A stretch of DNA of 64,000 nt from Chaenocephalus aceratus (GCA_023974075.1 CM043798.1:682001-746000); one strand, 5' to 3'; counted from the first letter of the stretch, positions 1 through 13,318 are shown. Translations and numbers: made by a program. The notes: a model not told the origin generated them from the sequence alone.

Positions 1-2142
1 CATGTGTGGTTGGACTCTGTCTCACAGGCAGGCTGCAGTGTAACATCAGAGGACACTGGGCCAGTTGGACATTCTCAAACTGCACCACTTGGAACTAACT
101 AAACAATGCAGAGATTATTTTTATATAATTGTATTCAATAACCGTAAGAAATTAAACAGTATGAAGTGATTTGTAAATAGGAATACAGATTTGACTTAAT
201 GTTTTCATAAATATTTTTCTCCCAGTTTGTCATGGGACTTATTTTTACTCTCTCAAGAACCGGAATCGAGAACCAAAAATAACCGGAATCGAAAAGCAGA
301 ACCGGAATCGTTAAAATCCAAACGATACCCAACCCTTTCTGTGATGCAGTAAAATCTTACCGCTCACTTACGTTAGCGGTGTCATAAAAACCGTGGGAAA
401 ATGAAAATACGATGACGAAGAAGAAGATTCCAGTGGCCCCAATTTTTTGTCCATTCTGGACAAGTGACGAATGTATTCGGACAAGTAAATTGCCAAACTC
501 ACTTGTCCATGGACAAGTACTCTCAAAAACTTTTTCTCACACTGACTCAGTCACATCACGTCGGAGAGTCTTTGGGTCGAGGGTGAGCAGATGAAGATCT
601 GCGGCAAGTCTCAGTTGATTGTGTTTGTTTGAGTGTGAAATCACGTCTGAGACTAAGTGCTGCTGCTTGGTTTTGAGGAGTCTACCCTGGCACTAACTCC
701 ATACTCCATCCAGCCGGTGTGTGTCGCTCCACAGTTTGCACGTGCCGTGTTTCCTGCACTGTGCTGCTGCTGCTGAATAGTTGCATGGCAGTGAGGGTTA
801 TTTGCCATCTATGTAAAGTTCATTACACCCGGCTGCAAAGGCTCAAAGGTCTTCCATGAGGTATGGGTATGGGAGTCAGCAGTGCTGTTGACCTTTGGTA
901 CAAGCATAACAATGAACGACCCTGATTCAAGTGGAGATCCCCATAAGACGTGTCGACGTATGAGTGCTCTGTGATGTGTCAGTTATTGAGAAGCTGGAGG
1001 CTGCCATGTGTCATGGCACACTCTGTCTTTGAAGGTGAGGTGCTTTTTCCATGGCTGCCCTGCTCGATTCCCGTCATCTCTCCCTTCCCTCCCGTCACCT
1101 CTCCCTTCTCTCCCGTCTGCCGCTCTCCCGCTTTAGTCGGTAACACATAAAGGAAGACGTCCAGAGTAGAAGGCCATTGTTGGTGTTATTTTGTAACTAT
1201 TGAAAGGAAACGTAGTGGAACGCTGAGAAACATACGTTCGCTTATGTTGGGAATTGGTTTTGAGGCAGATGTGAAATACAAGTGGAGTAACAACGTAATG
1301 TCAAATATCAAGATGAGCCAACACAAAACATATTGTATCCAATACTTGTTTGCATTTCTTTAAGACATGATTGTGAAATGCTGCATGTGTGATGGAGCTT
1401 TATTACAGGCAAGAGCTCCAACAAAACCTATGCACAGCTTCCTGTTTGCAGGGTGCAGAGCTCAGCTGATAGGTGTGCGGTCGCTTTGTGTTTTATTTCC
1501 ATCGTCATATTAAAGAGCATTTATAATCGAGATTTGTATGAACTACTCGGAGTGCTCTCTTTAAAACCTAAACTAGTCAGTTTGTGTATTAAAATGTGTT
1601 TATTATACGTTGACTGGGTGTACATATTTTATGAAATATGCTTTACTGAAAGCAAGCCATGTTGAAGCAAATGTCTGGAGTGAGAGAATGCTTATGTTCT
1701 GACAATCTCCCACACCCTGGCCTACATGCGAAAGTGTATGGAATGAAACTGTGCTGCTTGAAAGAGAATCATTCCTATCCCACCTGTTTGAGTTTGATGG
1801 CTGGATTGTGTCGAATAATCGATTTATTATTCGCCAGGGCTGCCGAATAATCGATTTTGATCATGGACAGTTTCTGGCAACCCTACTCTCTAGTAGGGAC
1901 GGAAAGGGGGTGAAAAGGTTCTCATGAACTCATTAGTTCAGGGGGCTTTTTGGTGTGAACGCAAATATATCTGAGTTCTGATGAACTACTATGGTGTGAA
2001 AAGTACTCCGGTGTGAACGCGCCATATACTGCCCCAGAACGCCTCGTGGAGATTTTCCATTTTATCTTCCTGGGTATGGTGACATAACCATACCCAATTG
2101 GTCCAAATGGACTATTCCGCGGAGCTGGTATAGTACGTCTTC
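1..2142. other. presumed picalm intron 1, no gene recognised
   Basis: No coding exon is supported. 237-335 contains repeated AACCGGAATCG-type units and 1810-1860 has paired ATTCG/AATCGATT motifs, both resembling termini of dispersed fish DNA elements. No boundaries could be set. Short open frames here have no recognisable homology. Confidence 0.4.
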
Positions 2143-2523
<381 letters not shown>

Positions 2524-3180
2524 CCAATCGTTTCGCAGCTCCGCGGAGACGGAGGAGAACGAGGGTGTGAGTCTGTGTTGAGCACAAGAATCTGGGTTTA
2601 TAGAAATGTTGGAGGTCTAAAATAGTTGTGGGCATACATGCAGTGCAAGATGATGAACTGTAACATTAACGGTAAAATGTGCAAGCAGAAGATTTAAAGG
2701 TCATCAAAATTGTATTTAGTATTTTTGCTAAAGGGTTTATTGCAAAGTTTGAAATGTTAAAAATTGAGTTAATGTTATTGCTTTGGCAATTGTATTTGCA
2801 TCTGCATGATTCACTTAGTGGCAGAGTACATGTGTTGAATCACAATATCAGGTGGATCATTAAGAACAAGATTTGGCAATAGTGCTTTGCAATCAAAATG
2901 TTTCATCTCCCCAGTCGTTACAATATCTTGGCCCTCCCGGAGATGTGAGTTGGGCTCGCTCTCCTTCTTGGAGCTCCAAAACTCCTTTAACCTCAGTCAT
3001 TTCTACCTGTTGAGGAATTCACCGAGTCATATGGCAGGGACACTAATGGCGCATTTCCACTGCAGGGCCTCACACAGCTTAGTACTGTATAGTTAGGCCT
3101 TGTTAGGCCAGGCTCACTTTATGCTGCATTTTCATTACAGTTTAGTAGCTGGGGCAGTAACTATAGTAACGCAGTGTAGG

Positions 3181-5128
3181 CAGTGATGTACCTGAACGCG
3201 TTCAATGAACGATCGTTCATGAACGCGTTCATATTTTTGGGCGAACGTGAACTGAACGTACTGTTATTTTCCGCTAGATGAACGTAATTGAGAACGCGTT
3301 CATTCTCAGCGCTGTATAACGGCGTTCAAAAGTGCGTTAATTCTCAGCACTGTAGTATAACGGCGTTCAAAAGTGTGCCAGATTTCATATGCCTTTCAGC
3401 CGAAAACCCAGTTAAAACACACCGTAAACAGGCTTCAAAATAATGCGGAAAACCACCCAATCTGGCAACAGCAAGCTGCCTGTGACGCGTACGCGCCTGT
3501 CACCCCTGGCTGTCGCACTAAAATATAAATATACTAAATATATCACTCCTCACAACAAACAATGTGGAAACCGCGGAAACCGGCGAGCATTGCATGAATT
3601 AATGAATTAGTATGGACGAAGCCGAGAGCAGCAGCACTCGCTCAGAGTGAGGACTCTACGGCAGGGGTGGGGAACCTCCGGCCTCCGGGCCGTATACGGC
3701 CCGCGAGACAATTTATAAACACACGCAAAAAATGAAAGAAATCTAGACCGCAAACAAATTAAACAAGCGAGTGCCTGTTTTTCCTGGCCAAGGTCAGGGT
3801 CCTTGAACACAACACGAGCTAACGTGTCATCACGTGGTATATGTCTCGACTTTTATATATACAGTCTATGGTCTCGACTGACAGGGGTGCAGTTCTGACG
3901 AAGAGCACCAGAACGCCACTCCAGCACTTCAGAAATTGCAGTAACCGATAAGTCCGTACACATGCCGCAGTTTCTGCGTGTCTGTGTCTTTAGTTGAAAG
4001 CCCAGTGGCAATCTGCTCATCTGTCACACTGATCAGACAGTCAATACTGTGTTGTTATCATTAGCATCTGGTTAGCTAGCTATGCTAACGAATATAAAAA
4101 GCTTTTTCTACAACCAGTGAGGTAAAGGCACATCTTTATATGATCATTATAATTATAAAAAAAATAAGAGAATAAAGTAAAACAGGTATAAAATACTATA
4201 TGACAGTTATTAATAAAGAAGAATACAGTTTGAAAGGGGAGTGATTTGTCAAATATCCATAAATTAAAAGAAAATCTGCTTACAGTTGTGTTTGGGTGTT
4301 GAGAGATGTGTCCATAGATCTCCTAATGTTGCTCTCAAAGTGCACCAGATTGATGCTTTTAACTTCAACATTTAAAAAAAATCTTCCCAGGGGAGCATGC
4401 CCCCCGGACCCCCCTAGAGGAGGTCAGTCCCCCCCCCCTACTTAAATCATGTTCACATGGATAGGAAACTAAATACATTTGCACACATCTTGTGTCCATA
4501 TCTTTCTGTTTTGGTGGTCACGCCACACCGTGCACGTGCATGCATACGCGAGTCATGGTGAGATATCTGGATTAAGAGGTTGCTTTTTTCTTTGCACAGA
4601 ATGAAATGAATGGGCTGTGATTTTAGTTTTTTTTAAGCAGAGGTCAATAACTTGTATGGCCCTCTGAGGATATTGTAAAAATTGAAATGGCCCTTGAGAG
4701 GAAAAAGGTTCCCCACCCCTGCTCTACGGCGTCGGCGTATGAGCATTTAAAAGAGTTTTACGTTAAAGTCAGTACTGACTCGGATGGAAAAAAAATCAAA
4801 CGTTTGCCTGTAAACTGTGTCCGCCCGGTTTGAAAAAGCAAGTCCGTACATCGACGACGTCGACAACAAACCTTAAACAGCACATTGAGAATAAGCACAC
4901 GACGAGCCTTTCACGGTATGTGCGAGTGGCGAATAAAAAAGAGAGCCAAAACAGATCCACTACCACCCAAATCCCATTAACATCGTACAGGAGACAAATA
5001 ATAGCTCGCAGCAACGTATTGAAAAAATAACTATAAATTAGTTCATTTTTGAAAGCATGAACTTTAGTTCACAATTTTGAACTGTGAACTGAACTAGTTC
5101 ATGGAGAAAGTGAACTTTCCCAACACTG
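3181..5128. mobile_element. hAT DNA transposon (outer) with BED-finger relic
   Basis: Termini CAGTGATGTACC and CCCAACACTG are flanked by a perfect 8-bp duplication AGTGTAGG (3173-3180 and 5129-5136), the hAT signature. Both ends are rich in GAACG/GTTCA inverted motifs. Near 4800-5028 a frame reads [20 protein letters not shown] then [14 protein letters not shown]. The CxxC...H(x4)H pattern is a BED zinc finger, the DNA-binding domain of hAT transposases. No catalytic domain remains. It is interrupted by a second hAT at 3662-4721. Confidence 0.9.
3662..4721. mobile_element. hAT (Charlie-like ends) nested in the 3181-5128 hAT
   Basis: Terminal inverted repeats CAGGGGTGGGGAACCT and AGGTTCCCCACCCCTG, with a perfect 8-bp duplication CTCTACGG (3654-3661 and 4722-4729). 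The interior has no intact transposase. 4231-4445 shares a module with 15541-15740 and, inverted, with 10440-10570. Confidence 0.92.
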
Positions 5129-5136
5129 AGTGTAGG

Positions 5137-5665
5137 CGGAGCCCTGACGTCATCTTCAATGCGAACCACAGAAAACCAACATCAGCCGTTAGCTGTTAGC
5201 CCTCACAGCTCCTCATATCTGTTCAGACAATAGACACAAGTTAAACAAGTACAAACCACAGACTGCCTGTGTCATGGCGAATACAGTCGCTGGTTTATTT
5301 ATGTCTGTAGGCCGTTGTTGTGAGTGTGGACGGTCGGAGCATATACTTAGCATAGCTTAGCTGGTCTCCATTCAGAAAACACGCATTTGAAAAGGTTGTT
5401 CGCCTGCTGTCTGTGTGCAGACTTGTCAAAGCATTAATTCATGGTTTTTACTAACCGGTATCAGTATGTAGTTACTTCGGCATCATTTTTGAAACGTGTA
5501 TTACAATTAGCATCACGGTCAAATATGTTCATTTTGTTGTAGTTGCCAGCGATTCTCTCGCTAGTTTAGCATACTCAGCCCGGTTGTTGGCCCGGAAAGA
5601 ACCTCGATTTTGGAGAGCCAGAAAACTGTGAAAAAGTACCCGCTAGCCGGAACTACGCCGAGTGG
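5137..5665. repeat. dispersed repeat, second copy at 39060-39385
   Basis: Contains GTGTCATGGCGAATACAGTC and TTCATGGTTTTTACTAACCG, both found again in order at 39127-39380 inside a Harbinger-like element. GCGCATTTCCACTGCAG (3050) and AGTGGAAACGC (5660) look like distant inverted ends that would place the 3181 hAT inside an older element of about 2.6 kb. Confidence 0.6.
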
Positions 5666-5697
5666 AAACGCAAACCAAAACCCCTCGCCCACCTTCA

Positions 5698-6640
5698 TGC
5701 CAATCTAGCATGAAGGTGTTCTTTTTTTTCTTTTTCCCGCTTATTACACGGCCACATTCTCAACAAAGTAACGATATGACTCTTAATATTAATTGAAATG
5801 CTTTTATGGATTTAGAAAATGATTTTATTGATTTAAAAAATAGTTTGTATGTATTGATTTCAATTGACATGCATCCGCTAAGAAAAATAGTCCCAGAACC
5901 CTCACCCTAATCTAATCGGACAGGAGACAGAGATCAGCTGCTGCTGACGGAGACACGCTGTGCTGCATGACCACCTGCAGCTCCGCCCGCTATGATGGAG
6001 CGGTGAGCGGAGCAAGACACACACTTCAATCATCACACTTAGATATTTTAATTACATCTCAAACTACCTAAACTAGTTATAATTATGTTTTATTTTTTAC
6101 TGTCGGGTCACTCATTACTGGATCAGCCAGCTGCATGAGACGGATACTGACGGGCTGTTGGGAGAGGGGGGGGGGGGAAATAGAGACTCCGTGTATTATT
6201 ATATAGTCGTTATCAATTTGTTTTAAAGCTCAATAAATAACAAAGAAGACCTTTGACCGGCACTTTTTCTGATTTTGTACGGAAGATTTAAACTTTAAAC
6301 GGACATGTTGACCGGCGTTTGCGTCCTCGTGGAGCCGGGGGCCTGAGAGTGCTGACACCTTCATGCCGATCTAGATAGCTCCTGATCAGCCTGTCGGTGT
6401 TCTTTTCCCCATAATGACCGCGTCGCTGCACATTATCCCTTACATGTGATTATATAGAGTCATTAATCATTTGTTTTAAAGCAGGAGGCCTCGGGGAGGG
6501 AGAAAAAGAGCCACAGCGGAGAATAAACAAAAGAGCAACCATGGCAACCATGCGCGAGAAGTCTTCGTCGCTGCTTTTGTGGCAGACTACAGCGCCACTT
6601 ACAGGCCTGACATATGTATCACAGCGTCTCCAGCGCTTTT
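5698..6640. repeat. composite dispersed repeats (copies at 9560-9840, 46100-46420 and 50640-51060)
   Basis: 5698-5892 recurs directly at 9655-9840. 6355-6450 recurs inverted at 9567-9675. 6020-6600 (AACAAAGAAGACCTTTGACC and neighbouring sequence) is a third, diverged copy of the arm sequence of the fold-back element at 45811-51222. No coding capacity recognised. Confidence 0.7.
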
Positions 6641-6849
6641 GAGTGCCAATGGCCGGCCGTGGCCCAACCTCTCATCCCCCTGATAGGTGGAGAATTGACC
6701 ACTAGGCGGAGCACCCCTTTTGTGACGTAGAAAACAATTCAAATCTGTATCAGATCCGTCACAGCCCCTTTTTTTTTTAGAGATTTGGGTATAGAAGAAA
6801 AGAGAGGGTTGTATTTTCTGACACTTGGTGAGTTCCCTGGAACACCGGG

Positions 6850-6912
6850 GACACATAGTCATGTATACAAGACGTACAAGAGTGCATTTTGCATGATGGG
6901 TCCTCTTTAACC
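6850..6912. repeat. MITE end fragment
   Basis: AGTGCATTTTGCATGATGGG followed by TCCTCTTTAA matches the right terminus of the TTAA-flanked element ending at 21645. The matching left terminus is not seen nearby. Confidence 0.5.
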
Positions 6913-6915
6913 TTC

Positions 6916-9180
6916 CCTGCTGTAAACTCCTCGTTCACACATTAAATCAACAATACAAATACAACTACAGATTCTACAAGTATTCCGTTCAAATGAGATT
7001 TAAAATGCTCAGGTTTTATACCTCTTATGAAATGTAGACTACATTTATTACGGAGTTTATGTCCGAGCCAACAGACTCACAGATCGTTGGCTACTGAGAG
7101 AAATGCTAAATACAACCGCATGTAGTACGACTCAAACCTCCACTGTGGATTTCCAAAACAAAACACAGTAAAACTATGGTCGCAGGCCCAAGTTTAACTC
7201 TCTGAGGTCTAACCCCTAGATTCCACCGGGTTAGTCTGCGGCGCCTTGCGGCTGCGCCGCGGAGTTCACAGCGACCGCGGCCACTCTAGTCAACGGGTAC
7301 TATTCCACCAGACGCACCGCGTTACGGCTAGAAGTGTCCCAGAAGTGTCCCAGAAGTGTCCCAGAATGTCCCAGAAGTGTCCCTGAAGCGTCTCGGCGCT
7401 GGGCTCCGCTAAAAATAGGATGCAAGTCTATTTTCCACGCGACGCGAGGTGTTGCATAGCGCCGGACAAGAAGTGGACCCGGTCAGAGCATCCAGTTAAT
7501 CCCCAAAATAAACCAATCTTGCAGACCCAATCCCTCCGTAGTCTTTCAAGTAGGAGGAGATATGCCAGCGTTCTCTTCCGGTTTACAGGCACTGTGTAAA
7601 TTATATATAGAATAATTATGATGATAAATGCATTTTTTTACCACTAAAATACAGCAACACATCTTTGATTCATGTCGTTCTTAACTGCAATATTACAATT
7701 ATTATTAACTTTGTCTGCACAAAGTAGCCTGTCCTGGAAATATGCCCAAATCAACAAACTGCGAGCCGGCACCAAGACCCTCCGCTTCTGAAACGGTTCT
7801 GAAATGCGCCCTGTTGGCGCAGTGAGTGGTCTGAAACCCACCTCGGCTCCGCGTGTCCTTTGATGTGCTGGTTACATCATAAAAAGAAGGAACTCAAAGC
7901 ACCAGAATAAAAGTTAAACAATAATCTGTTTTTAATGGCAAAAAGCAACAACACAAAATACAGAGTACTCTGGGCTACCGTGCTATACCGAGACGGTCAG
8001 TCAGAAGGGGCGCCGAGCATCAGAATATCTTAATATTTATACACACAAGTGGGGAGGAGTTGTGTTGGTTGCTCCTCCCTAGCTATTTGTTATTGGCGAT
8101 TTCACTTTTGGGCGAGCCCTAGACCGTGAGCTGGTAGTTCTCCATTGGCCAGTTTTATTTTTGGGCGGGACCCTAGGCAATGAGTCAGCTGTTGTTGACT
8201 CCATCTGTTTTTGCCCCATCTCCTTACAGTGTGTGTTTGTGTTTGTGTGTGCGGAAAACTTAAACAAATTAATTTATTTCAAATGTGACATTTTACCAAT
8301 ATACTCACGGACCACTAGGGGGCGCTCACGGACCACCGGTGGTCCGTGGAACCACACTTTGAAAAGCACTGCTCTAGCTCCTAAAGCAAGTCTTGGATTG
8401 CTAAGCGTAAAGCCAACAGGAAGTCGATACATAACCAACCCTTTCCAGAGCTGATCAAATTCGAGATTGCCTGTTATACTTTTGATGCATTTCCTGGCAA
8501 TTATACTTCTGATTACAAGCATACATCATAACGGAAACCATATTTGGACACTAGAATGCCCTCAACTGTTATTATCATGCAAACTTGTAATCATGCAGAT
8601 GTATTATAAACAAGTTATCTTATATATCCACAGGATTTCCAAACTGTGCTCCATCTTATTGAGAATTGCTGGGGCGTTTTTCAGATAGGAAGTACACACA
8701 TTTATCAAATCTGTTAAAGGAGAAGCTTAAATTCATGTGCTCACTAAGTCACAAAGTTGTAATTGTACCACAAAGCTCTAATTAAAAGTCAGTGGGTACT
8801 TGAGTAAGTTTTCTTGTATTGGTTTGTTTATTTTGCATATAGAAACGGCATATGAAAAGCTTGGCAGCTGATAACTACCTGCCTTTCTGAACCAATTTGT
8901 ATTTAAGAAAACAGGTTAAACATAAATAAACATAACATTAACAGTGTTTGAGTTTTGCTACACAGAAAACGACATTTACAGTTCTGGTTTATTTTGGCTT
9001 ATATTATATATCATTATTACTTTGCCCCAGACTCAGAAATGCAGCTGTTACACAAATATTTTATATTTAGTTATATTTATTCTCTCAGCTGAAAATGTAA
9101 TTATACACTAAAGTAGCCTATTGGCTTTTAGTATCCATTATAAGAAACAGAGAGAATATATCATTATATATGCTGTTAAA
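6916..9180. other. presumed intron 1, no gene recognised
   Basis: GC-rich block 7200-7500 contains five near-copies of the 12-base unit AGAAGTGTCCC(A) at 7329-7390. 8300-8375 (GGACCACCGGTGGTCC palindrome, then TTTGAAAAGCACTGCTCTAG) resembles the outer end of a hAT-type element. No exons supported. Confidence 0.4.
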
Positions 9181-9202
9181 CTCCTGGCTTAGCAGCTGCT
9201 GC

Positions 9203-9300
9203 TAGGAGGTAGAGTGTTTTCAAGTAATAGAAATGTTGCTGGTTCGATCCCTGGCCCCTGTACTCTTCTTGTCTAAGTTGGATTGATTCATCAACCCATG
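9203..9300 (+). repeat. tRNA-derived SINE remnant
   Basis: An A-box-like GGTAGAGTG (9208-9216) is followed 24 bases later by a perfect B box GGTTCGATCC (9241-9250) and CCTGG, the internal pol III promoter layout of tRNA-type fish SINEs. The head is degenerate and no tail or target duplication was found. Confidence 0.55.
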
Positions 9301-9559
9301 TCTGAGTTGGAGCTACCTCGTTTAAAATTGAGTGACTTTGCAAATTATTAAGTTTAATATCTGAGCTGTTATCAGAGCCCAAAATGCCATGCTTTCTTGC
9401 TGCAAGGTGTACAAACAAATGTAATCATCATTTATTTTCCTGGTTCGCTTTAAACCCTTGTATGGTGTTCATATTTCTGTTACTCAGCCAGTGTTCGTGG
9501 GTCTGGTGGACCCGCTGCCTTTTTGGGCTTCAATTCAACACAATCAAACTATTTTATGT

Positions 9560-9840
9560 TATAAGTAAGGGATAATGTGCAGCGACGCGGTCATTATGGG
9601 GAAAAGAACACCGACAGGCTGATCAGGAGCCCGACGCGAAGCGGAGGGATCTAGATCGGCATGAAGGTGTTCTTTTTTTCCTCCCCGCTTATTACATGGC
9701 CACATTGTCAACAAAGTAACGATATGACTCTCAATATTAATTGAAATGCTTTTATGGATTTAGAAAATTATTTTATTGATTTAAAAATGTGTTTTATGTA
9801 TTGATTTAAATTGACATGCATCCGCTAAGAAAAATAGTCC
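9560..9840. repeat. dispersed repeat copy
   Basis: AGCGACGCGGTCATTATGGG...GATCAGGAGC is an inverted copy of 6355-6450, and 9655-9840 is a direct copy of 5698-5892. A short piece also occurs at 26599-26638. Element class not recognised. Confidence 0.65.
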
Positions 9841-10230
9841 CTTGTTACTGTTTGAACTAACGTAGCAACGGCAGGAACTGCTTCGATAGCGTTTTTTGAG
9901 GAGCTTTTTGATTACAGATTTGAAAACATCGCTGCTTGCTTTAAAAGTAGCACAATTCATTTTGTCAAACCTTGGGAAGTAGCTAGATATCCCTGCCCTA
10001 ATGCCAAAGTAACTGGCAACTGAATATGTCTCGTCGTCTGACCTATGTCTGGACCGCTGTGTAAAAAGGAGGGTTTCTGCCCGTTACTTCTCCGCTGTTT
10101 TCTTGTCGCTCTTGTCTTGTCAGTTAGAATCGTTAAGTTTAATTAATTAAATGTTTGCTAAAATATTCTATTCGACTCCCTTTTCTGGTGACTTAGGAAC
10201 ACTGCTTTTCAGAGACTATTGTTACTAGTG

Positions 10231-10600
10231 CAGGGGTCACCAACCTTTTTTAGGATGAGAGAAAATAAAACAGTCGGGGGCTACTTTTACTCTTTCTTCT
10301 TGTATATATTTAGCACATTTTAACATTATTATATGCTTACCTTTAACCTTTGTGTGCTGTTTGGGACTGTGGGACCCATTTTCCAGTGTTTACTCAAAGA
10401 ACATGTATTCAATTTAATTATTTTAACCTGCTTTATTTGGGGGTGGACCTAACCTCCTCTTGGGGGGCCAGGGGCATGCACCGCTGGAAGATTTTTTTTT
10501 TTAAATGTTGACGTTAAATGCATCAATCTGGTGCACTTTGAGCACAAAATAAATGTCTGGATACAGCTCTCAACACTCAGATGAAAGGGAGCTGTATACT
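10231..10600. mobile_element. hAT-like end fragment
   Basis: Begins CAGGGGTCACCAACCTTT, a hAT-type terminus. 10440-10570 is an inverted copy of the module seen at 4300-4445 and 15600-15740. No matching right end found, so the element is truncated or rearranged. Confidence 0.5.
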
Positions 10601-11149
10601 TTTCAATAATCCAAACATCTTTAGAATATGATCACAACCAATAACAAATCATTTCAAGTTATTCTTATCTTACCTAGCTAGCATTCTTTCTTTCCGATGA
10701 AAGCATGATAATGAAAAACTGTACAGCTAAAATGAGCCTGCTGGCCAGCTTGTTACAGAACATTTGATGACCTTTTAATGTGTGCTAGACAACATATGAA
10801 AAAGGACTGGGAATAATGTCCTTTTTGTCTTATCTGGTAAACTGTCTGTCATTTTTGCTGACAGAAGACTTTAAGTAGTATTTGCCAAGAGCTGTGCTAA
10901 TACTTGTCATTGGAAATAATTGCGCAAGTACAAAGTGTTTTAGAAAAGCTGCCCATTAACAGGATGTTTGCTTTCAGTTATACATTTTTGGGAAGTTGTT
11001 ATTTCGTGTGAATTCCAAACAATGGCCATTTTACAAACTGTTACCTTGACACATTCTCAAATTGCCACACGGGACCTCATCCCAGTCAACAGCATGTAAC
11101 AGCCGGGCAATTAAGAGGGACGGAGACTTAGGAGAACAAACAAGGCTCC

Positions 11150-12050
11150 GGGGCCTCATTTATAAAGGGATATACGCTCAAAAAATGGCGTACGCCAGTT
11201 TCTACGCAATGTTTGCGATTTATAAAATATTAACTTGACGGGAAAACGTGCGTTCCTCCATGCAAACTCTAACCCATGCGTACGCACTAAGCACAAACAC
11301 GGGAGAGACGAGAAACTGCGACACCAGAAGGAAGAATGGAGAGAAATATGAGGAAATAATATCATAAATAAAACGAGACGCACAGGCTGCAGTGGAGACG
11401 CTGCGCACAGCTGATCGACAGCTGGGACACAAACCACCAAATACAAAAACATAATTCAGATCCAGTCGTCATGACTCCACTCCGGAGGGATTCCCCGATC
11501 ATTTCTCTGTCTCTCATCAAGGGGGGGGTCTCCTGTCCCCGGTACAGACACTGCCTGAGGAAGGCTGTGTGTATTTATTTTGTCATTAACCTTTTTCAGA
11601 CCACTTATTTATTTATTTTGGTGACGATCCGACCTCCATGCTGCTCCTCTGGTTCAAACTGCATCCACCAAACAATATGATTTATCTCGACCTCCCCAAA
11701 ATAACCAAAATCTGACACGGTGTGAGATGTCTTTTTTAGCTGTTCTGTCATCATTTCCTGCGATCTTCTTCATGCAGTCACTCAGAATGAATGAATGGGC
11801 GTTTCTTTGACTATTTATAGGCAAATCTGGGCGTTACGTGAAGCCCGCTAAAGCTGCACCGCATTTCGAGTCGATTGTGATTTATAAAGAGAAACCGGCG
11901 TAGGAAGTGCCGTACGCACTTTCCTCGCCGGTACGCAATGTTTTGTGAATCGGAAAATGTCGGAAAATTGCTGTACCTATTTTTTGGATTTCTACTACGT
12001 AAGCAACCTTCCCACGTGAATCCTACGCACAGCGTTATAAATGAGGCCCC
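11150..12050. mobile_element. non-autonomous DNA transposon, GGGGCCTCATTTATAA ends
   Basis: Inverted termini GGGGCCTCATTTATAA (11150) and TTATAAATGAGGCCCC (to 12050), about 900 bp. A second pair of internal inverted motifs is TACGC-rich. No transposase is recognised and the target duplication is not clear. Superfamily not assigned. Confidence 0.75.
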
Positions 12051-12132
12051 TGGTCTCTAACCCTTTGGGAACATGACTCTTTTTTAACTTGTTCAGCAGA
12101 ACAAACTGATTTTTTTACTTCATACAATATCG

Positions 12133-13318
12133 TAGGGCTGTGCGATTATGGCAAAAATCATAATCACGACTATTTGGGTCAATAATTGATATCATGATTA
12201 TTTTGACGATTATTCATTGACCATTTATTGAACTTTAAAACAAATAATATTTTACCAATAAACAAGATCAACAAATATGTTGGAGCGCACTTCCAAAACC
12301 ATACTAAACATATATTATTAATATGATAAATAAAAATAAATTAGACCAAAATAAATTAAATCAAATATGATGCAGTGCACTGTCACAACCTACTGAAAAC
12401 TCCTTAACATATAGCCAACATTTTGGTAAAACATATTCAACATATTCCACTCAGTTAAACGTTGAAGGCTGGCCAACCGTCATGTTCCAGAAGTAACAGG
12501 AAATAAATGTTGAACTACAATTTAAGACCAAATAAAAATGTTTAGGCCACCATGGCAAATGCTGGTAGGGCTGCTCATGTCATCTCTTAAAGATTGTTTG
12601 CAAGAAACACCAGCCTGTTTACATGGTCTGGTTTCAGAGACGCAGGCAGGTGACAATATTGCCACCTGTACTGAAGACCCTCAGCTACGCCCCGACACAT
12701 GGGGTGACGCCGGCCAATCACAAAGCTTTGATGCGTTCAAGTGCATTATTCTGGCACAGGAAGATTATGTTACAGGACATTAACGATAAAACAGAATATT
12801 GTTGTTCTATTTTTAGACACATCTCGCGATCGACTGGTTGGGCACCCCAGGGCTAGACCATAGGTCCGTTGTGGTCGCAAAGTAGTCAGCTGAAGCCACA
12901 TCTCTCTCAACTTCCCCACGGCATTTGTCATATAGTGCAGGCAGCGCAGACCTGCTGAAATAATACCGAGACGGCATCGCGTAACGCTTGTCCAACGTGT
13001 TGACAAGTTGCTTAAAGCCCTGGTTGCTAACAGTGCTAACTGGGCACATATCTTTAGCGATGTGAAATGTAATGGCAAAGTACTTAGTGGAAATAGTTTT
13101 ACCCTTCTTTTTAACGAGTTGCTGCTCCTGTTCTGACATCTTCGCTCGCGCTGAACACTCACAACACATGTCACTCCCACGTGGCCGAGTGGGCTTTCAG
13201 GGAGGGGCGAACGCGCACCCAGCTAAATAATCGTATTTTGTCAATTATGCTGTTTTCATAATCGTCGCAAGCCATAATCGTAATCGCGATTTAAAATACG
13301 ATTGATTGCACAGCTCTA
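12133..13318. mobile_element. hAT transposon with ZBED1-like transposase relic
   Basis: Ends TAGGGCTGTGCGATTATGGC and (reverse complement) TAGAGCTGTGCAATCA are flanked by a perfect 8-bp duplication CAATATCG (12125-12132, 13319-13326). The minus strand encodes a transposase N-terminal segment described separately. Confidence 0.9.
12813..13169 (-). pseudogene. hAT transposase fragment (ZBED1-like)
   Basis: The 118-codon frame contains KDMCPVSTVSNQGFKQLVNT, LDKRYAMPSRYYFS and CRGEVERDV...YFATTTDLWSS. This is the conserved segment of ZBED1/hAT transposases just before the first catalytic Asp (TTDLWSS). The rest of the DDE domain and the C-terminal dimerisation region are missing. It is an internally deleted element, so it should not be catalytic. 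Confidence 0.85.
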
